The position numbers and the translations under genes were made by a program. Shown in pieces: positions 9,406-17,319 of a DNA stretch of 64,000 bases (position 1 is its first letter; every line of letters begins with the position of its first letter). The notes under the pieces were generated by a model. That model had not been told where the DNA came from. It was given only the letters and a program-made list of their open reading frames with translations, and ran no database searches. The DNA comes from Pyrinomonadaceae bacterium (GTDB taxonomy: Bacteria; Acidobacteriota; Blastocatellia; Pyrinomonadales; Pyrinomonadaceae). The stretch covers positions 3,536-67,535 of the forward strand of contig JAGOBH010000006.1 in the NCBI GenBank assembly GCA_017983495.1, in the 5' to 3' direction.

Positions 9406-9591
9406 AATTACCCTTTAATTGTAGGTTGACGCAGTGAATGAAGCAAACCGTTTTTTGAATGCGGCTGCCCGGGCCCTGAAAAGCCCTATAAAAAGTTCGG
9501 CAAAATCCTTGACCATTGTCGTCCTTATCTCGTACAGGCTGTTCGAAGATGTAGAGCCTGACAGATCGATAGATATTCAGGAGACAGAGCA

Positions 9592-9966
9592 ATGTTAAAT
9601 AAATACTTCATGGCAATCGCAATCATAGTTATTGGTATCGTTTTCTCTCAGGATACATATGGACAGTCAGGAAACCGCAGGGTCAACTCGATCAAATCGC
9701 CCCGAGATGTTGCAACGGGTCAGGCCACAAATCGTGGTCTTACGTCCCCCAGCCGGACACCCACATCGTCCTTTACGGGCAGCGACGAAGAGCTGGGAGC
9801 TCTGATAGCCTGGGGCCGAGCTCCACGTCCAACGTCATCGCTGATCGACACAAGCACCGGCGAGATCGTGTGGGCAACCACGGGGCGATCATCGACACGA
9901 ACGATGCAAGCAAACCGACGAGTTCGGGGCTTGATCGACACAAGTACAGGCGAGATAGTCTGGTAG
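9592..9966 (+). CDS. Small secreted protein with a duplicated LIDTSTGEIVW motif
   Basis: The 124-residue product begins MLNKYFMAIAIIVIGIVFSQDTYGQS, a good signal peptide. The mature part is Ser/Thr/Arg-rich and holds two exact copies of LIDTSTGEIVW, about 32 residues apart, the second being the C-terminus itself. The DNA of the two copies differs at third positions (for example agc/agt, acc/aca, atc/ata), which argues that the peptide is under selection. I do not recognise the family. A Rho-independent terminator follows at 9988. Confidence 0.65.
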   Translation: MLNKYFMAIAIIVIGIVFSQDTYGQSGNRRVNSIKSPRDVATGQATNRGLTSPSRTPTSSFTGSDEELGALIAWGRAPRPTSSLIDTSTGEIVWATTGRSSTRTMQANRRVRGLIDTSTGEIVW

Positions 9967-9987
9967 TACCACAGAACAACAAAAATA

Positions 9988-10025
9988 AAAGCGTCGTTTC
10001 GGCTGCCCGATCCGACGCTTTTTGT
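9988..10025. terminator. Rho-independent terminator, probably bidirectional
   Basis: AAAGCGTCG (9988-9996) pairs with CGACGCTTT (10013-10021) around a 16-base loop, with T residues following on the plus strand and A-rich sequence before it. It separates the small secreted-protein gene from the convergent winged-helix regulator. Confidence 0.75.
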
Positions 10026-10048
10026 TTTGTCAGCACTCAGATGCCGAA

Positions 10049-12199
10049 CTATTCAAAATTCGTTATTAAGACTGCATCATTCTGAAGCCGGCCGCGAGCC
10101 ATTAAGGTTCTTTCTGGCGTGGAATGTGTAATTTGGTATATCCGGTCCTTTGCAAAGGTTTTTACGACCTGCGGCTGCGAGCCCGCCGTTAGGCTTTGTC
10201 GACGGATCTCGTCGACTTCGTTCACCGGGATCACGTAATCAAATGCACTCGAATCGGCGGTCCAATATATTTGAGGGAGGCGTCCGCCGATATTGAAAGA
10301 CGTGATGATCTGCGGGTTTCCGGTGTCGATGATCGCAATTTGATGAACCTGCTTCGGGTCGTCGGACCTAATGTTCTCCGTCAGATTCTGAAAGCCTAAA
10401 AGTCGACCATCGGGCGAAAGCGAAAGAAAATTGGCAGGGGAGAATTTGTCCGATTCTGTTAATTGTACCTCTTGACCATCCGATATCGATCGGCGAAAAA
10501 CTGCCGATGACTTTCCAGTTTTGCGAACAAAGTAGAGTGATAAACCGTCCGGCGAAAGTTGCGGGAAATAGTCGTTAGCTTTTTCGGCTGAGGTCACCTG
10601 TTTCGGGTCGTCGCCGTTATCGTTGATCTGCCAAATTGCGGAACGGCCCGAACGGTTCGATTCAAAGTAAATGAGCGTCCCGTCCGACGAGACCGCCGGA
10701 TTTCGATTGAACTCACCGGCATTTCGTGTCAATTGCTGACGTTTACCGCTCACCGGGTCCAAACGAAAAAGATCGACCACACCGGTCTCGGATTCGTTGG
10801 AAGTATAGATGATCTCACCATTTGGCAACGCGGCGATACCGCTGTAACCGTCGCGATTTGAGATCCCGAATGTTAACTGCTTTTCACTATCGATCTCTTT
10901 ACCTTCGAACATCCACAGGTTTGTATAAAAATTATTCTGAGTTGTCAGCAGCTTTTTGCCGTCCGCAGATAACGTGAGCGAAAGGTAATTGTTCAGATCA
11001 TTAGTAATTCGACTCAGCTTTTTGTCCGCGACCGATATCTCCCACAACTGGAAGAATTTACCTTCGCGAGCCGAAGCCAGCAGGGTATTCATTTTAGGAA
11101 ACCAACGGAACTGCTCGATCTGGATAAGATTCTTGAACGTCAACGATTCTGATGTTTTGTCTCGAACGTCGTAGATGACTATTCGGTCAAACCTCTGGTT
11201 CTGTCGATCAATAATGACGGCTATCTTTGCGCCGTCAGACGAGTAAGCAGGAAACGAACGAATGCGGATCTCCTCAGGAGCGTTGACGGATAGGAGCTCA
11301 GTTTCAGAATTGGTCGCAAGGTCCTTTAAGATCAGTGCGTGGCGATTTTCGGTGGGGAAACTGCGCGTAAACGCAACTTGTTTTTCGTCTGGCGAAAATG
11401 AAAATCCATTGCTCCAGACGTTCTCGGCGATCTTTTTGGCTTCACCGCCAAAGCGCGACACCATTAAAATGTCCGCCGGCAGAAAATACGACGCTCGGTT
11501 TCTCAGATAAAGTGATCCGCCATCATTCGAAAACTGCATGAACCCAAATCGTCTGACATCTGTTATATTGACCGTCGTCTCAGCCGAGGTATTGAGATCT
11601 TTAACAAAAATGTTCGAGTTTCGTGAGTATGCGACCAAATTACCGTCAGGCGAGATCGTCGGAAAAGTGATATCCGCTGTGTCTGTGATCTTCTGAATTC
11701 GGACCTTTTCAAGGCGCGAGACCGTGACGACGGATTCCGATAAAAAGAGACTGTACACGACCACTGCCGCAGTTACCAGCAGGATCAGACCGGCTCCGAC
11801 GCCGATAAAGAGGCGGTAACCAACCGTTTTTGAGTTAGTCGGACGTGGGGAGTCGCTGGATCCAACGGGATCTAATACTTCGATCGGAGCCGCGATGCGA
11901 TAACCGAGCTTTGGCTTGTTTTCGATAACGGGCCGTCCATTCAGGTCGTTTCCGATCGCTTTTCGTAGCGTGTAAATGTTCTGTGTGAGAACGCCGTCTT
12001 CCACAAACGCATCGGGCCAAACCCTCTCAAATATCGTTTCTTTCGAAACAAATTCACCGTTATTTTCGAGCAGCAATCCCAGAAGGTTCGACGCCTTTGA
12101 CGAAAGCGAAGTCACCTCATCATTTCGCCAAAGCTCGCCGGTTTTTGGATCAAAACGGCATTCACCGAACTGATAAATTGTCCTGATCTCGTCACCCAT
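10049..12199 (-). CDS. Transmembrane winged-helix regulator with TolB-like propeller
   Basis: The 716-residue protein has an N-terminal OmpR/PhoB-type winged-helix DNA-binding domain (residues 5-105: YQFGECRFDPKTGELWRN, LSSKASNLLGLLL, VLTQNIYTLRKAIGND, KPKLGYRI), one transmembrane helix (about 130-153), and a large extracytoplasmic region with repeated PD40/TolB-type blades such as FPTISPDGNLVAYSRN, FSFSPDEKQVAFTRS and PQLSPDGLSLYFVRK. The architecture matches CadC-like one-component membrane regulators. It presumably senses an envelope ligand and acts on nearby promoters, but ligand and targets cannot be read from the sequence. It is oriented away from the secreted-protein genes at 12.3-17.9 kb. 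Confidence 0.85.
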   Translation of the reverse strand: MGDEIRTIYQFGECRFDPKTGELWRNDEVTSLSSKASNLLGLLLENNGEFVSKETIFERVWPDAFVEDGVLTQNIYTLRKAIGNDLNGRPVIENKPKLGYRIAAPIEVLDPVGSSDSPRPTNSKTVGYRLFIGVGAGLILLVTAAVVVYSLFLSESVVTVSRLEKVRIQKITDTADITFPTISPDGNLVAYSRNSNIFVKDLNTSAETTVNITDVRRFGFMQFSNDGGSLYLRNRASYFLPADILMVSRFGGEAKKIAENVWSNGFSFSPDEKQVAFTRSFPTENRHALILKDLATNSETELLSVNAPEEIRIRSFPAYSSDGAKIAVIIDRQNQRFDRIVIYDVRDKTSESLTFKNLIQIEQFRWFPKMNTLLASAREGKFFQLWEISVADKKLSRITNDLNNYLSLTLSADGKKLLTTQNNFYTNLWMFEGKEIDSEKQLTFGISNRDGYSGIAALPNGEIIYTSNESETGVVDLFRLDPVSGKRQQLTRNAGEFNRNPAVSSDGTLIYFESNRSGRSAIWQINDNGDDPKQVTSAEKANDYFPQLSPDGLSLYFVRKTGKSSAVFRRSISDGQEVQLTESDKFSPANFLSLSPDGRLLGFQNLTENIRSDDPKQVHQIAIIDTGNPQIITSFNIGGRLPQIYWTADSSAFDYVIPVNEVDEIRRQSLTAGSQPQVVKTFAKDRIYQITHSTPERTLMARGRLQNDAVLITNFE

Positions 12200-12346
12200 A
12201 GAGCATTTGAGAATAATTTGAGCAGATTTGAGCCGATCTTTGAAGACTAGCTCGCCTAAACACGACTATTGTCGCTCCATCAACTGAAGTGCACATCGAA
12301 GGGCGACGGTTGATTTTACAACAATTCAAAAGGGGCACAAAGGAAA

Positions 12347-13093
12347 ATGAAAAAAGAGAATCTCATCACATTGGCCACGATAATATTTACGGTAACAATT
12401 TCGATCTTTGCAACGCGACCGTCAGCGATCGAGTCGGCCGCAAGCGTAATTCCGGAAGCTACCCCGAGTCCGCGGACCAATCGGTCAAAGACAGCTCGAT
12501 CTCCAAGGCCAACTCAGCCGCCGACAACGCAAACGACAGTGGCACCACGACCGAATGGAATTGATATTTCCACTCCCAAATTAAAGACAAAAAAAACGAC
12601 CACCAGATCAAAGCGGCGAACACCGACGGGCGTCGGAAACACACAAACGCCGCAGCCGGCGACCAGTACTTCCAACATTAAGTTCGATGGTGTTGACGGT
12701 GAGATCATGACGCCGAGTCCAAGTACGACCGGTCAGCCGGCAACACCTCCGAAAAAGCCGGCTACGTTCAGAGAAGGAGGCGTGAATGATACAACGAACG
12801 TAAACCGGACAACGCCAGCTGCTCCGGGCCTTGTTACGAACGATACGATCGACAAGAAAATCGCGGCGCCTAGTAATACTCCGACCGCGAGCCCATGTTC
12901 AAGTGTTACAACTAATTCGAAATCACCCAAAAGCGGTCGTTCATCTACGAAAGCTATGAACAAGAATTGTCAGGAGTTTGAAGCTGTCCGACCAAATTCT
13001 CCTCAAACGCCTAATGCCCCCCAATACAATCCTAAGGAACTTAGCATCGATAAGGTAGTCAGGAAGAGACCGGCCAAAAATAGACGCCCATAA
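12347..13093 (+). CDS. Secreted Pro/Thr-rich protein with MNKNCQEFE motif (paralogue A)
   Basis: The 248-residue product has a signal peptide (MKKENLITLATIIFTVTISIFA) followed by a low-complexity Pro/Thr/Ser/Lys-rich body (for example EATPSPRTNR) that looks disordered. Near the C-terminus lies AMNKNCQEFEAVRPN, then a basic tail. The same layout and the MNKNCQEFE block recur in the protein at 17320-17946, so the two are paralogues. I do not recognise a named family. The motif's single Cys could form an intermolecular disulfide; that is conjecture. Confidence 0.7.
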   Translation: MKKENLITLATIIFTVTISIFATRPSAIESAASVIPEATPSPRTNRSKTARSPRPTQPPTTQTTVAPRPNGIDISTPKLKTKKTTTRSKRRTPTGVGNTQTPQPATSTSNIKFDGVDGEIMTPSPSTTGQPATPPKKPATFREGGVNDTTNVNRTTPAAPGLVTNDTIDKKIAAPSNTPTASPCSSVTTNSKSPKSGRSSTKAMNKNCQEFEAVRPNSPQTPNAPQYNPKELSIDKVVRKRPAKNRRP

Positions 13094-13159
13094 GGAACTC
13101 GAATTGAGAAGACGGCTTGTAGATCGTAGAGCCAGAAAGGCGGAAAATAGAGACTCATT

Positions 13160-13606
13160 ATGAAAGTTACATTAGCGATAATTGCATTGTGTATTTGGTC
13201 TTCAGCCTGCGGAAAGCCGCCGCAGCCTTTTGAGATAAAGGACGTTTGTTCGCAACCGACGGGCACAAACGTCGTCATTCAGGGCTACATTTCACTTCCA
13301 AAAACGATCGACACGATCCAGATAACGAAAGGCGGGCGAATCACGCAGGTCGGTTATCAGATGTTTGTTATGACAAAGGCCGATGCAACCGGCGATGCCG
13401 TCAAAGCCACCTTCTGGACCAGTGACAAAGGGGATCCGAATAGCATAAAACCGCTGCCGCGCAATTACACCTGGAACGACCTCGTCGTCGTGTCTGACGA
13501 CGGTAAAGAAGTCAGGGCTGGCAAAGAGATAAAGGTCACCGGCGAAGTGACGCCCGACGAAAAGACCGGCTGCGGTGTCGGCGTGGCAAAGATCGAGGCG
13601 ATGTAG
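13160..13606 (+). CDS. Small lipoprotein of unknown function
   Basis: The 148-residue product starts MKVTLAIIALCIWSSACGK, with the lipobox SSAC placing the acylated Cys at residue 17. The mature part has a probable OB-like beta pattern (VVIQGYISLP, EIKVTGEVTPD) and an ending VGVAKIEAM, resembling small secreted OB-fold proteins, but this is weak. Two Cys remain in the mature protein. It lies 20 bases before the delta-60 protein gene and is likely cotranscribed with it. Confidence 0.7.
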   Translation: MKVTLAIIALCIWSSACGKPPQPFEIKDVCSQPTGTNVVIQGYISLPKTIDTIQITKGGRITQVGYQMFVMTKADATGDAVKATFWTSDKGDPNSIKPLPRNYTWNDLVVVSDDGKEVRAGKEIKVTGEVTPDEKTGCGVGVAKIEAM

Positions 13607-13626
13607 TTCTCGGTAAAGTTATACCT

Positions 13627-16413
13627 ATGAAACACCTACTGTTGGTCGCGATCGTACTTTCATCGTCGCTGAAAGCACTTGCTTTGCCCGGTGATCTGGA
13701 CACGACATTTGGCGTCACCGGCGGATACCTCATTTCCGACTTCGCGTCGTCACAACTGAATGAGCGGCATCGGGATGCGGCGATCCAATCGGACGGTAAA
13801 TTGGTCGTGGTTGGTAGTCGCGAACGGGCAAATTTGTTTTCAGATGATTACCTCGTAGCCCGATATAATGCTGACGGCACTCTTGATACAACATTCGGGA
13901 CAGGTGGATTTTTCACGTTGTTCGACGGCTTAGTAGACGATTCGGCAAATGCCGTCGCGATCCTGCCGGACGGGAAGATCATCGTTGCCGGTGGTGCCGG
14001 TGAATCATCGACCTCGGCGTACGTTTTTCGTCTCGATCCTGACGGTACGTTGGACACGACTTTCAGTGGGGATGGCATTCAAACGGTTGCGGGGCCCGGG
14101 GTCGCGGTTGCAATGGCGGTCCAGACCGACGGAAAGATAGTATTAGCTACAAATTCTGACGGCCTTCCTTTTCCTGTCTCGTATCAGACAAATATCGTGA
14201 GGCTTAATTCAGATGGAACTTTCGATACGAGCTTTGACGGCGATGGCAGAAAGCTTATCTCATCCGTTTCCGGGGTCACGGTCTATCTTCCATATGGGCT
14301 CGCGATTCAGACGGATGGCAAGATCGTTGCAGCCGGCCGGAATTCGACTAATGTAACGAGTCATGATGTGTCGCTCATTCGTTTGAATACGGATGGAAGT
14401 TTTGACACTACGTTCGACGGTGACGGAGTTGTGCACACCGTATTAGCTAACCAAGAGGGTGAGGGACACAGCGTGATCATCGGGGCCGACGGCAAGATAA
14501 CGGTTGGCGGTGCGGTAACGCAGATCGGCACGGTATTTTACGATGCGGCCATTCTGCGATACAACCCGAACGGAAGCCTCGATGTCAGCTTTGACGGCGA
14601 CGGGATCAAGATGGTCGAATTTGTGGCCAATAATGAGAATTACCGCTTTAGGGAAATAGTCCAGCAGCCCGATGGGAAGTATGTTGCGATCGCTGAATAT
14701 CGGATCTTTTACACCTTTTTTACTAAAAACGATTTCTTTGTGACCCGACTGAATGAGGACGGATCGTCCGACGATTCGTTCGATGCGAATTCAATAGTGA
14801 AATCGCAATGGTGCGAAGATGGTTCAGAGCTTGTATTACAACCGGACGGCAAGATCATCGCTATTGGTTCGCAGACCCGGCCGGGAATCGCAGGGTCAGT
14901 ACACGGTATTTGTGTGCAGCGGTTTAGCTCAGACGGCTCCGTTGATCATTCATTTAATGCCGGAACGCCAAACGGAAAAGCTGTTCTTGGGCAATATGAT
15001 CTAACGACGGTGAATGCCGTCGCAGGCCTGTCGAATGGTAAGATCCTGGTGGCCGGTTGGGGCACGAGTGACTTCGGATTTGACGAGGCTCGCCTGGTTC
15101 GGCTGAATGCCGACGGGACGCTCGATACCACGTTCATGGACGAAGGAATTTACCGGCGCACAAGCACCACGGCTAATACCTACTTTTACGACCTTCGTGT
15201 ATTGGGCGATGGAAGTTTCGTGGTCGCGGGCGAATTTGGGGGCAATGGGGCGATCATTATGAAATTTTCGTCCGCAGGCGTACCTGATACGACTTTCAGC
15301 GGTGATGGCATGGCCATCACCACAAATGCATCGAGGTTTCACGCAGTTGCAGTTCAAAGTGACGGTAAGTTGATCGGGTGTGGTTCGGCAGGGGCGACTA
15401 CCCGAAGCGGGAGGGTCGCCCGGTTTTCTGCCTCGGGTACATTTGAGGCCTTTTCCGCGAACAATCTTGGAACCACCGGCAGTAATAACGAGATCCTGGA
15501 ATGCGGGATCCAGTCAGACGGCAAGATCGTCGTCGCGGGTTACGGTTACAACAGCATTCAGGCCAACGATTTCGTCGCTGTGAGTCGGCATTTGACGACA
15601 CTTTCGGTCGATTCGTCCTTTGGAGCAAGCGGAGTTGTGACCACGGATGTGTCACCGACGCTTAATGACCGAGCGACGGATATGGTCGTGCAGCCTGACG
15701 ATAAGATCGTCGTCTCGTCCACGGGCTTTGGTCTGAACGGTGATCGGGATTTTGCCGTAATTCGATATGAGTCAAACGGGACGCTCGATACGAACTTTAC
15801 AGAGAGCTTTGGTTCCAACGGGCTTTCGCTCGTCGATTTTTTGCTCAGTAACCCGAACGACGAGGCAAATGCCCTGTTACTTGAGCCGGCGGGGCAATTC
15901 GTCGTCGGTGGTGTCAGCAATAACGGGACAGGTGATCGGTTTGCTCTCGCTAAACTGAATGCCACCGGAACCATCAGGCTGACGTGGGGAACATTGGGCC
16001 GGTCCCTCACGTCGTTCCCAAATTCGGACGCTCGGATCACAGCTCTGGGATTGTATGCAGATGGAAAGGTGCTTGCGGCCGGGCGAACGTGGAACGGCAC
16101 CGATTACGATTTTGCCATCGCAAAATATCAAAATGAATTGGCCCCGACGGCTGCCACGGTCTCGGTCGCCGGACGCGTGGTGACGGCGGACGGGAGCGGT
16201 ATTCGTAATGCGTTGATCACGTTGACGGCGGCCGATGGAACGATGCGAACGGCACGTACGAGTTCGTTCGGGTATTTTGAGTTTGGTGAAGTGCAGGTCG
16301 GCGAGACGATCGTACTCTCGATATCATCAAAACGATATCGGTTTGAGCCTTCATCACAGTTAGTGACCGTTAATGACAATATCGGAGATATCCAGTTTGT
16401 TGCTCAAAAGTAA
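13627..16413 (+). CDS. Secreted delta-60 repeat protein with C-terminal carboxypeptidase-regulatory-like domain
   Basis: The 928-residue protein has a signal peptide (MKHLLLVAIVLSSSLKALA) and about fourteen delta-60 repeats of roughly 55-60 residues. Each has the pattern LDTTFGxxGxx, QxDGKIVVAG and LVRLNADG, expected to form a beta-propeller-like array. The last about 85 residues (VSVAGRVVTADGSGIRNALITLTAADG onward) match a CarboxypepD_reg beta-sandwich, often used for adhesion or anchoring. The ending is not a PorSS or LPXTG-type sorting signal. The role is probably surface binding; no catalytic residues are evident. Confidence 0.87.
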   Translation: MKHLLLVAIVLSSSLKALALPGDLDTTFGVTGGYLISDFASSQLNERHRDAAIQSDGKLVVVGSRERANLFSDDYLVARYNADGTLDTTFGTGGFFTLFDGLVDDSANAVAILPDGKIIVAGGAGESSTSAYVFRLDPDGTLDTTFSGDGIQTVAGPGVAVAMAVQTDGKIVLATNSDGLPFPVSYQTNIVRLNSDGTFDTSFDGDGRKLISSVSGVTVYLPYGLAIQTDGKIVAAGRNSTNVTSHDVSLIRLNTDGSFDTTFDGDGVVHTVLANQEGEGHSVIIGADGKITVGGAVTQIGTVFYDAAILRYNPNGSLDVSFDGDGIKMVEFVANNENYRFREIVQQPDGKYVAIAEYRIFYTFFTKNDFFVTRLNEDGSSDDSFDANSIVKSQWCEDGSELVLQPDGKIIAIGSQTRPGIAGSVHGICVQRFSSDGSVDHSFNAGTPNGKAVLGQYDLTTVNAVAGLSNGKILVAGWGTSDFGFDEARLVRLNADGTLDTTFMDEGIYRRTSTTANTYFYDLRVLGDGSFVVAGEFGGNGAIIMKFSSAGVPDTTFSGDGMAITTNASRFHAVAVQSDGKLIGCGSAGATTRSGRVARFSASGTFEAFSANNLGTTGSNNEILECGIQSDGKIVVAGYGYNSIQANDFVAVSRHLTTLSVDSSFGASGVVTTDVSPTLNDRATDMVVQPDDKIVVSSTGFGLNGDRDFAVIRYESNGTLDTNFTESFGSNGLSLVDFLLSNPNDEANALLLEPAGQFVVGGVSNNGTGDRFALAKLNATGTIRLTWGTLGRSLTSFPNSDARITALGLYADGKVLAAGRTWNGTDYDFAIAKYQNELAPTAATVSVAGRVVTADGSGIRNALITLTAADGTMRTARTSSFGYFEFGEVQVGETIVLSISSKRYRFEPSSQLVTVNDNIGDIQFVAQK

Positions 16414-16423
16414 AAAAGACAAA

Positions 16424-16460
16424 GGCGTCGAAACGATCGCTCATTCCGACGCCCTTATTT
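16424..16460 (+). terminator. Candidate terminator after delta-60 gene
   Basis: GGCGTCG (16424-16430) pairs with CGACGCC (16447-16453), with AA/TT pairs outside and ttattttat following. It begins 11 bases after the delta-60 stop codon. The loop is long (16 bases), so efficiency is uncertain. Confidence 0.5.
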
Positions 16461-16619
16461 TATCCTCTCCACGGTCCGCCGAAGCTTGCCGAGAGAGTGG
16501 TGGTTCTCGCATGTACACGTTCGAACCACCGATTTTTGTATCCCGAAACCACTCTGCGGAGAGTCTGCCCCGGTCAGCATCTCGAATATCGCTTTCGCTA
16601 ATTCAATTGACGTTTTCAC
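16455..16619 (-). other. Possible 54-codon ORF or part of a structured RNA
   Basis: From GTG at 16619 the minus strand reads VKTSIELAKAIFEMLTGADS and so on to RRTVERIK and a stop, 54 residues. The N-terminal half is helix-like and the middle has two Cys (RTCTCENHH). There is no close Shine-Dalgarno. The same DNA carries a GCGAAAGC hairpin (16591-16598) and the arms of the plus-strand hairpin at 16499, so it may instead belong to a non-coding element. No family recognised. Confidence 0.2.
16499..16537 (+). terminator. Second hairpin with T-run
   Basis: GGTGGTTC (16499-16506) pairs perfectly with GAACCACC (16523-16530), followed by gattttt. Flanking agagtgg (16494-16500) can also pair with ccactct (16549-16555), so two alternative folds exist. 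It may be a back-up terminator for the delta-60 gene or part of the island described at 16455-16935. Confidence 0.45.
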
Positions 16620-16934
16620 GACTGATGCCGTTAGGTTTTTGTTGTGGTGGCTTTACCTCCACCGCCGGTTACGTTCCCGGCAACGAGGCCCGCATCTTTC
16701 GACGTGGGCGACTGGGCACCTTTCGGGACGATCATTTCCCTTGGGCGTCACTCATTTTTATCCGAGCGACTTGTGCCGCCTTTCGGCAGCACTCAGCCAA
16801 GCCTTTCGGCTTCGGCGTCGGGCGTCATGGACAGCGGCTTTCCGCTCCTTCTGTCCTCGAACGGTGTGTCACCACCTCCGTTCCACCTCCCGGTGCCGGT
16901 CAAGCTGCCCGTAAGCAATCTCGACTATGATCAT
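16591..16934 (-). ncRNA. Candidate structured RNA with GAAA tetraloops
   Basis: Read on the minus strand, this gene-free stretch holds a series of GC-rich hairpins whose loops are mostly GAAA closed by C-G: 16833-16846 (AGCGG/CCGCT, loop AAAG), 16799-16812 (AAGCC-GAAA-GGCTT), 16774-16788 (GCC-GAAA-GGC core), 16719-16726 (CC-GAAA-GG), 16688-16709 (nine pairs with one A-C mismatch around GAAA) and 16591-16598 (GC-GAAA-GC). No consensus of RNase P RNA, tmRNA, SRP RNA or 6S RNA was found. The boundaries are only the outer visible structures, and transcription is not shown. Confidence 0.35.
16631..16735 (-). other. Possible 34-codon ORF within the hairpin island
   Basis: ATG at 16735 follows AAGGGAA and opens MIVPKGAQSPTSKDAGLV, ending in a Gly/Thr/Lys tail at TAA. 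Its ATG overlaps the stop of a preceding 7-codon frame as ATGA. The Pro-Lys-Gly codons coincide with a CCGAAAGG tetraloop hairpin, which suggests the coding look may be a by-product of RNA structure. Confidence 0.18.
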
Positions 16935-17004
16935 ATCTTACACCCGAAAAATGCGATGTCAAGTAGAAAATACTTTAACTATTGCCCTTATTTTACGGGC
17001 GTTC

Positions 17005-17059
17005 TGTGGATTTCCTGTGGATATCTTGATGCCGGCCCTGTGGATAAAAATGTGGAAAA
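17005..17059 (-). promoter_or_regulatory. Cluster of four co-oriented DnaA boxes
   Basis: Four 9-mers in the same orientation match the DnaA box (TTATCCACA on the minus strand): TGTGGATTT (17005-17013), TGTGGATAT (17016-17024), TGTGGATAA (17039-17047, exact) and TGTGGAAAA (17051-17059). Start-to-start spacing is 11, 23 and 12 bases, close to whole helical turns, so the boxes face one side of the helix. An AT-rich tract follows directly. This is the arrangement of a DnaA assembly site, as in a replication origin, a datA-type titration site or a DnaA-regulated promoter. Confidence 0.65.
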
Positions 17060-17310
17060 TCCGGCAAGTTATTAAGCATCATAATTTACGATTTTGGTTC
17101 AATTTAGCGTGAGTAAATAGGTGGTCAAAAATGGAGCGAAAAAAAGTTGAAAAAAAAGTTTTTCAGAGGGTGAAAAGAGTGATTTTTGATCAAAAATAGG
17201 ACGATTTTGTTGAGAATCAGAAAAAGACTTCTTCAATTCAAGTGCAAAATCGTCGAATATGTTCGTCCAAACAGGGTAGTTGTTAGTAAAGGTTCGAGAG
17301 GATTTTAGGG
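17060..17310. other. AT-rich tract beside the DnaA boxes, candidate unwinding element
   Basis: This stretch is markedly more AT-rich than its surroundings, with A-runs at 17138-17163. It holds a perfect 16-base palindrome ATTTTTGATCAAAAAT (17182-17197), two direct copies of ACGATTTTG (17088-17096, 17201-17209) and one inverted copy (17245-17253). No gene is present. Its position next to the DnaA boxes fits a duplex-unwinding element, but promoter and leader sequence for the gene at 17320 must also lie here. Confidence 0.5.
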
Positions 17311-17319
17311 AGATCTAAT

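Noticed and set aside
8680..9429. Plus-strand 249-codon open frame
   Set aside because: Antisense to obgE, which has complete G motifs.
15558..16100. Minus-strand 180-codon open frame
   Set aside because: Antisense to the delta-60 repeats; repetitive DNA produces long shadow frames.
16591..16934. RNase P RNA, tmRNA, SRP RNA or 6S RNA
   Set aside because: The conserved cores (for example GAGGAAAGTCC of RNase P, tRNA-like ends of tmRNA) were looked for on both strands and not found.
16644..17075. Plus-strand 143-codon open frame rich in Pro, Ser and Leu
   Set aside because: It covers the minus-strand hairpins and the DnaA boxes, starts at a GTG without Shine-Dalgarno, and its composition looks like an antisense reading of structured sequence.
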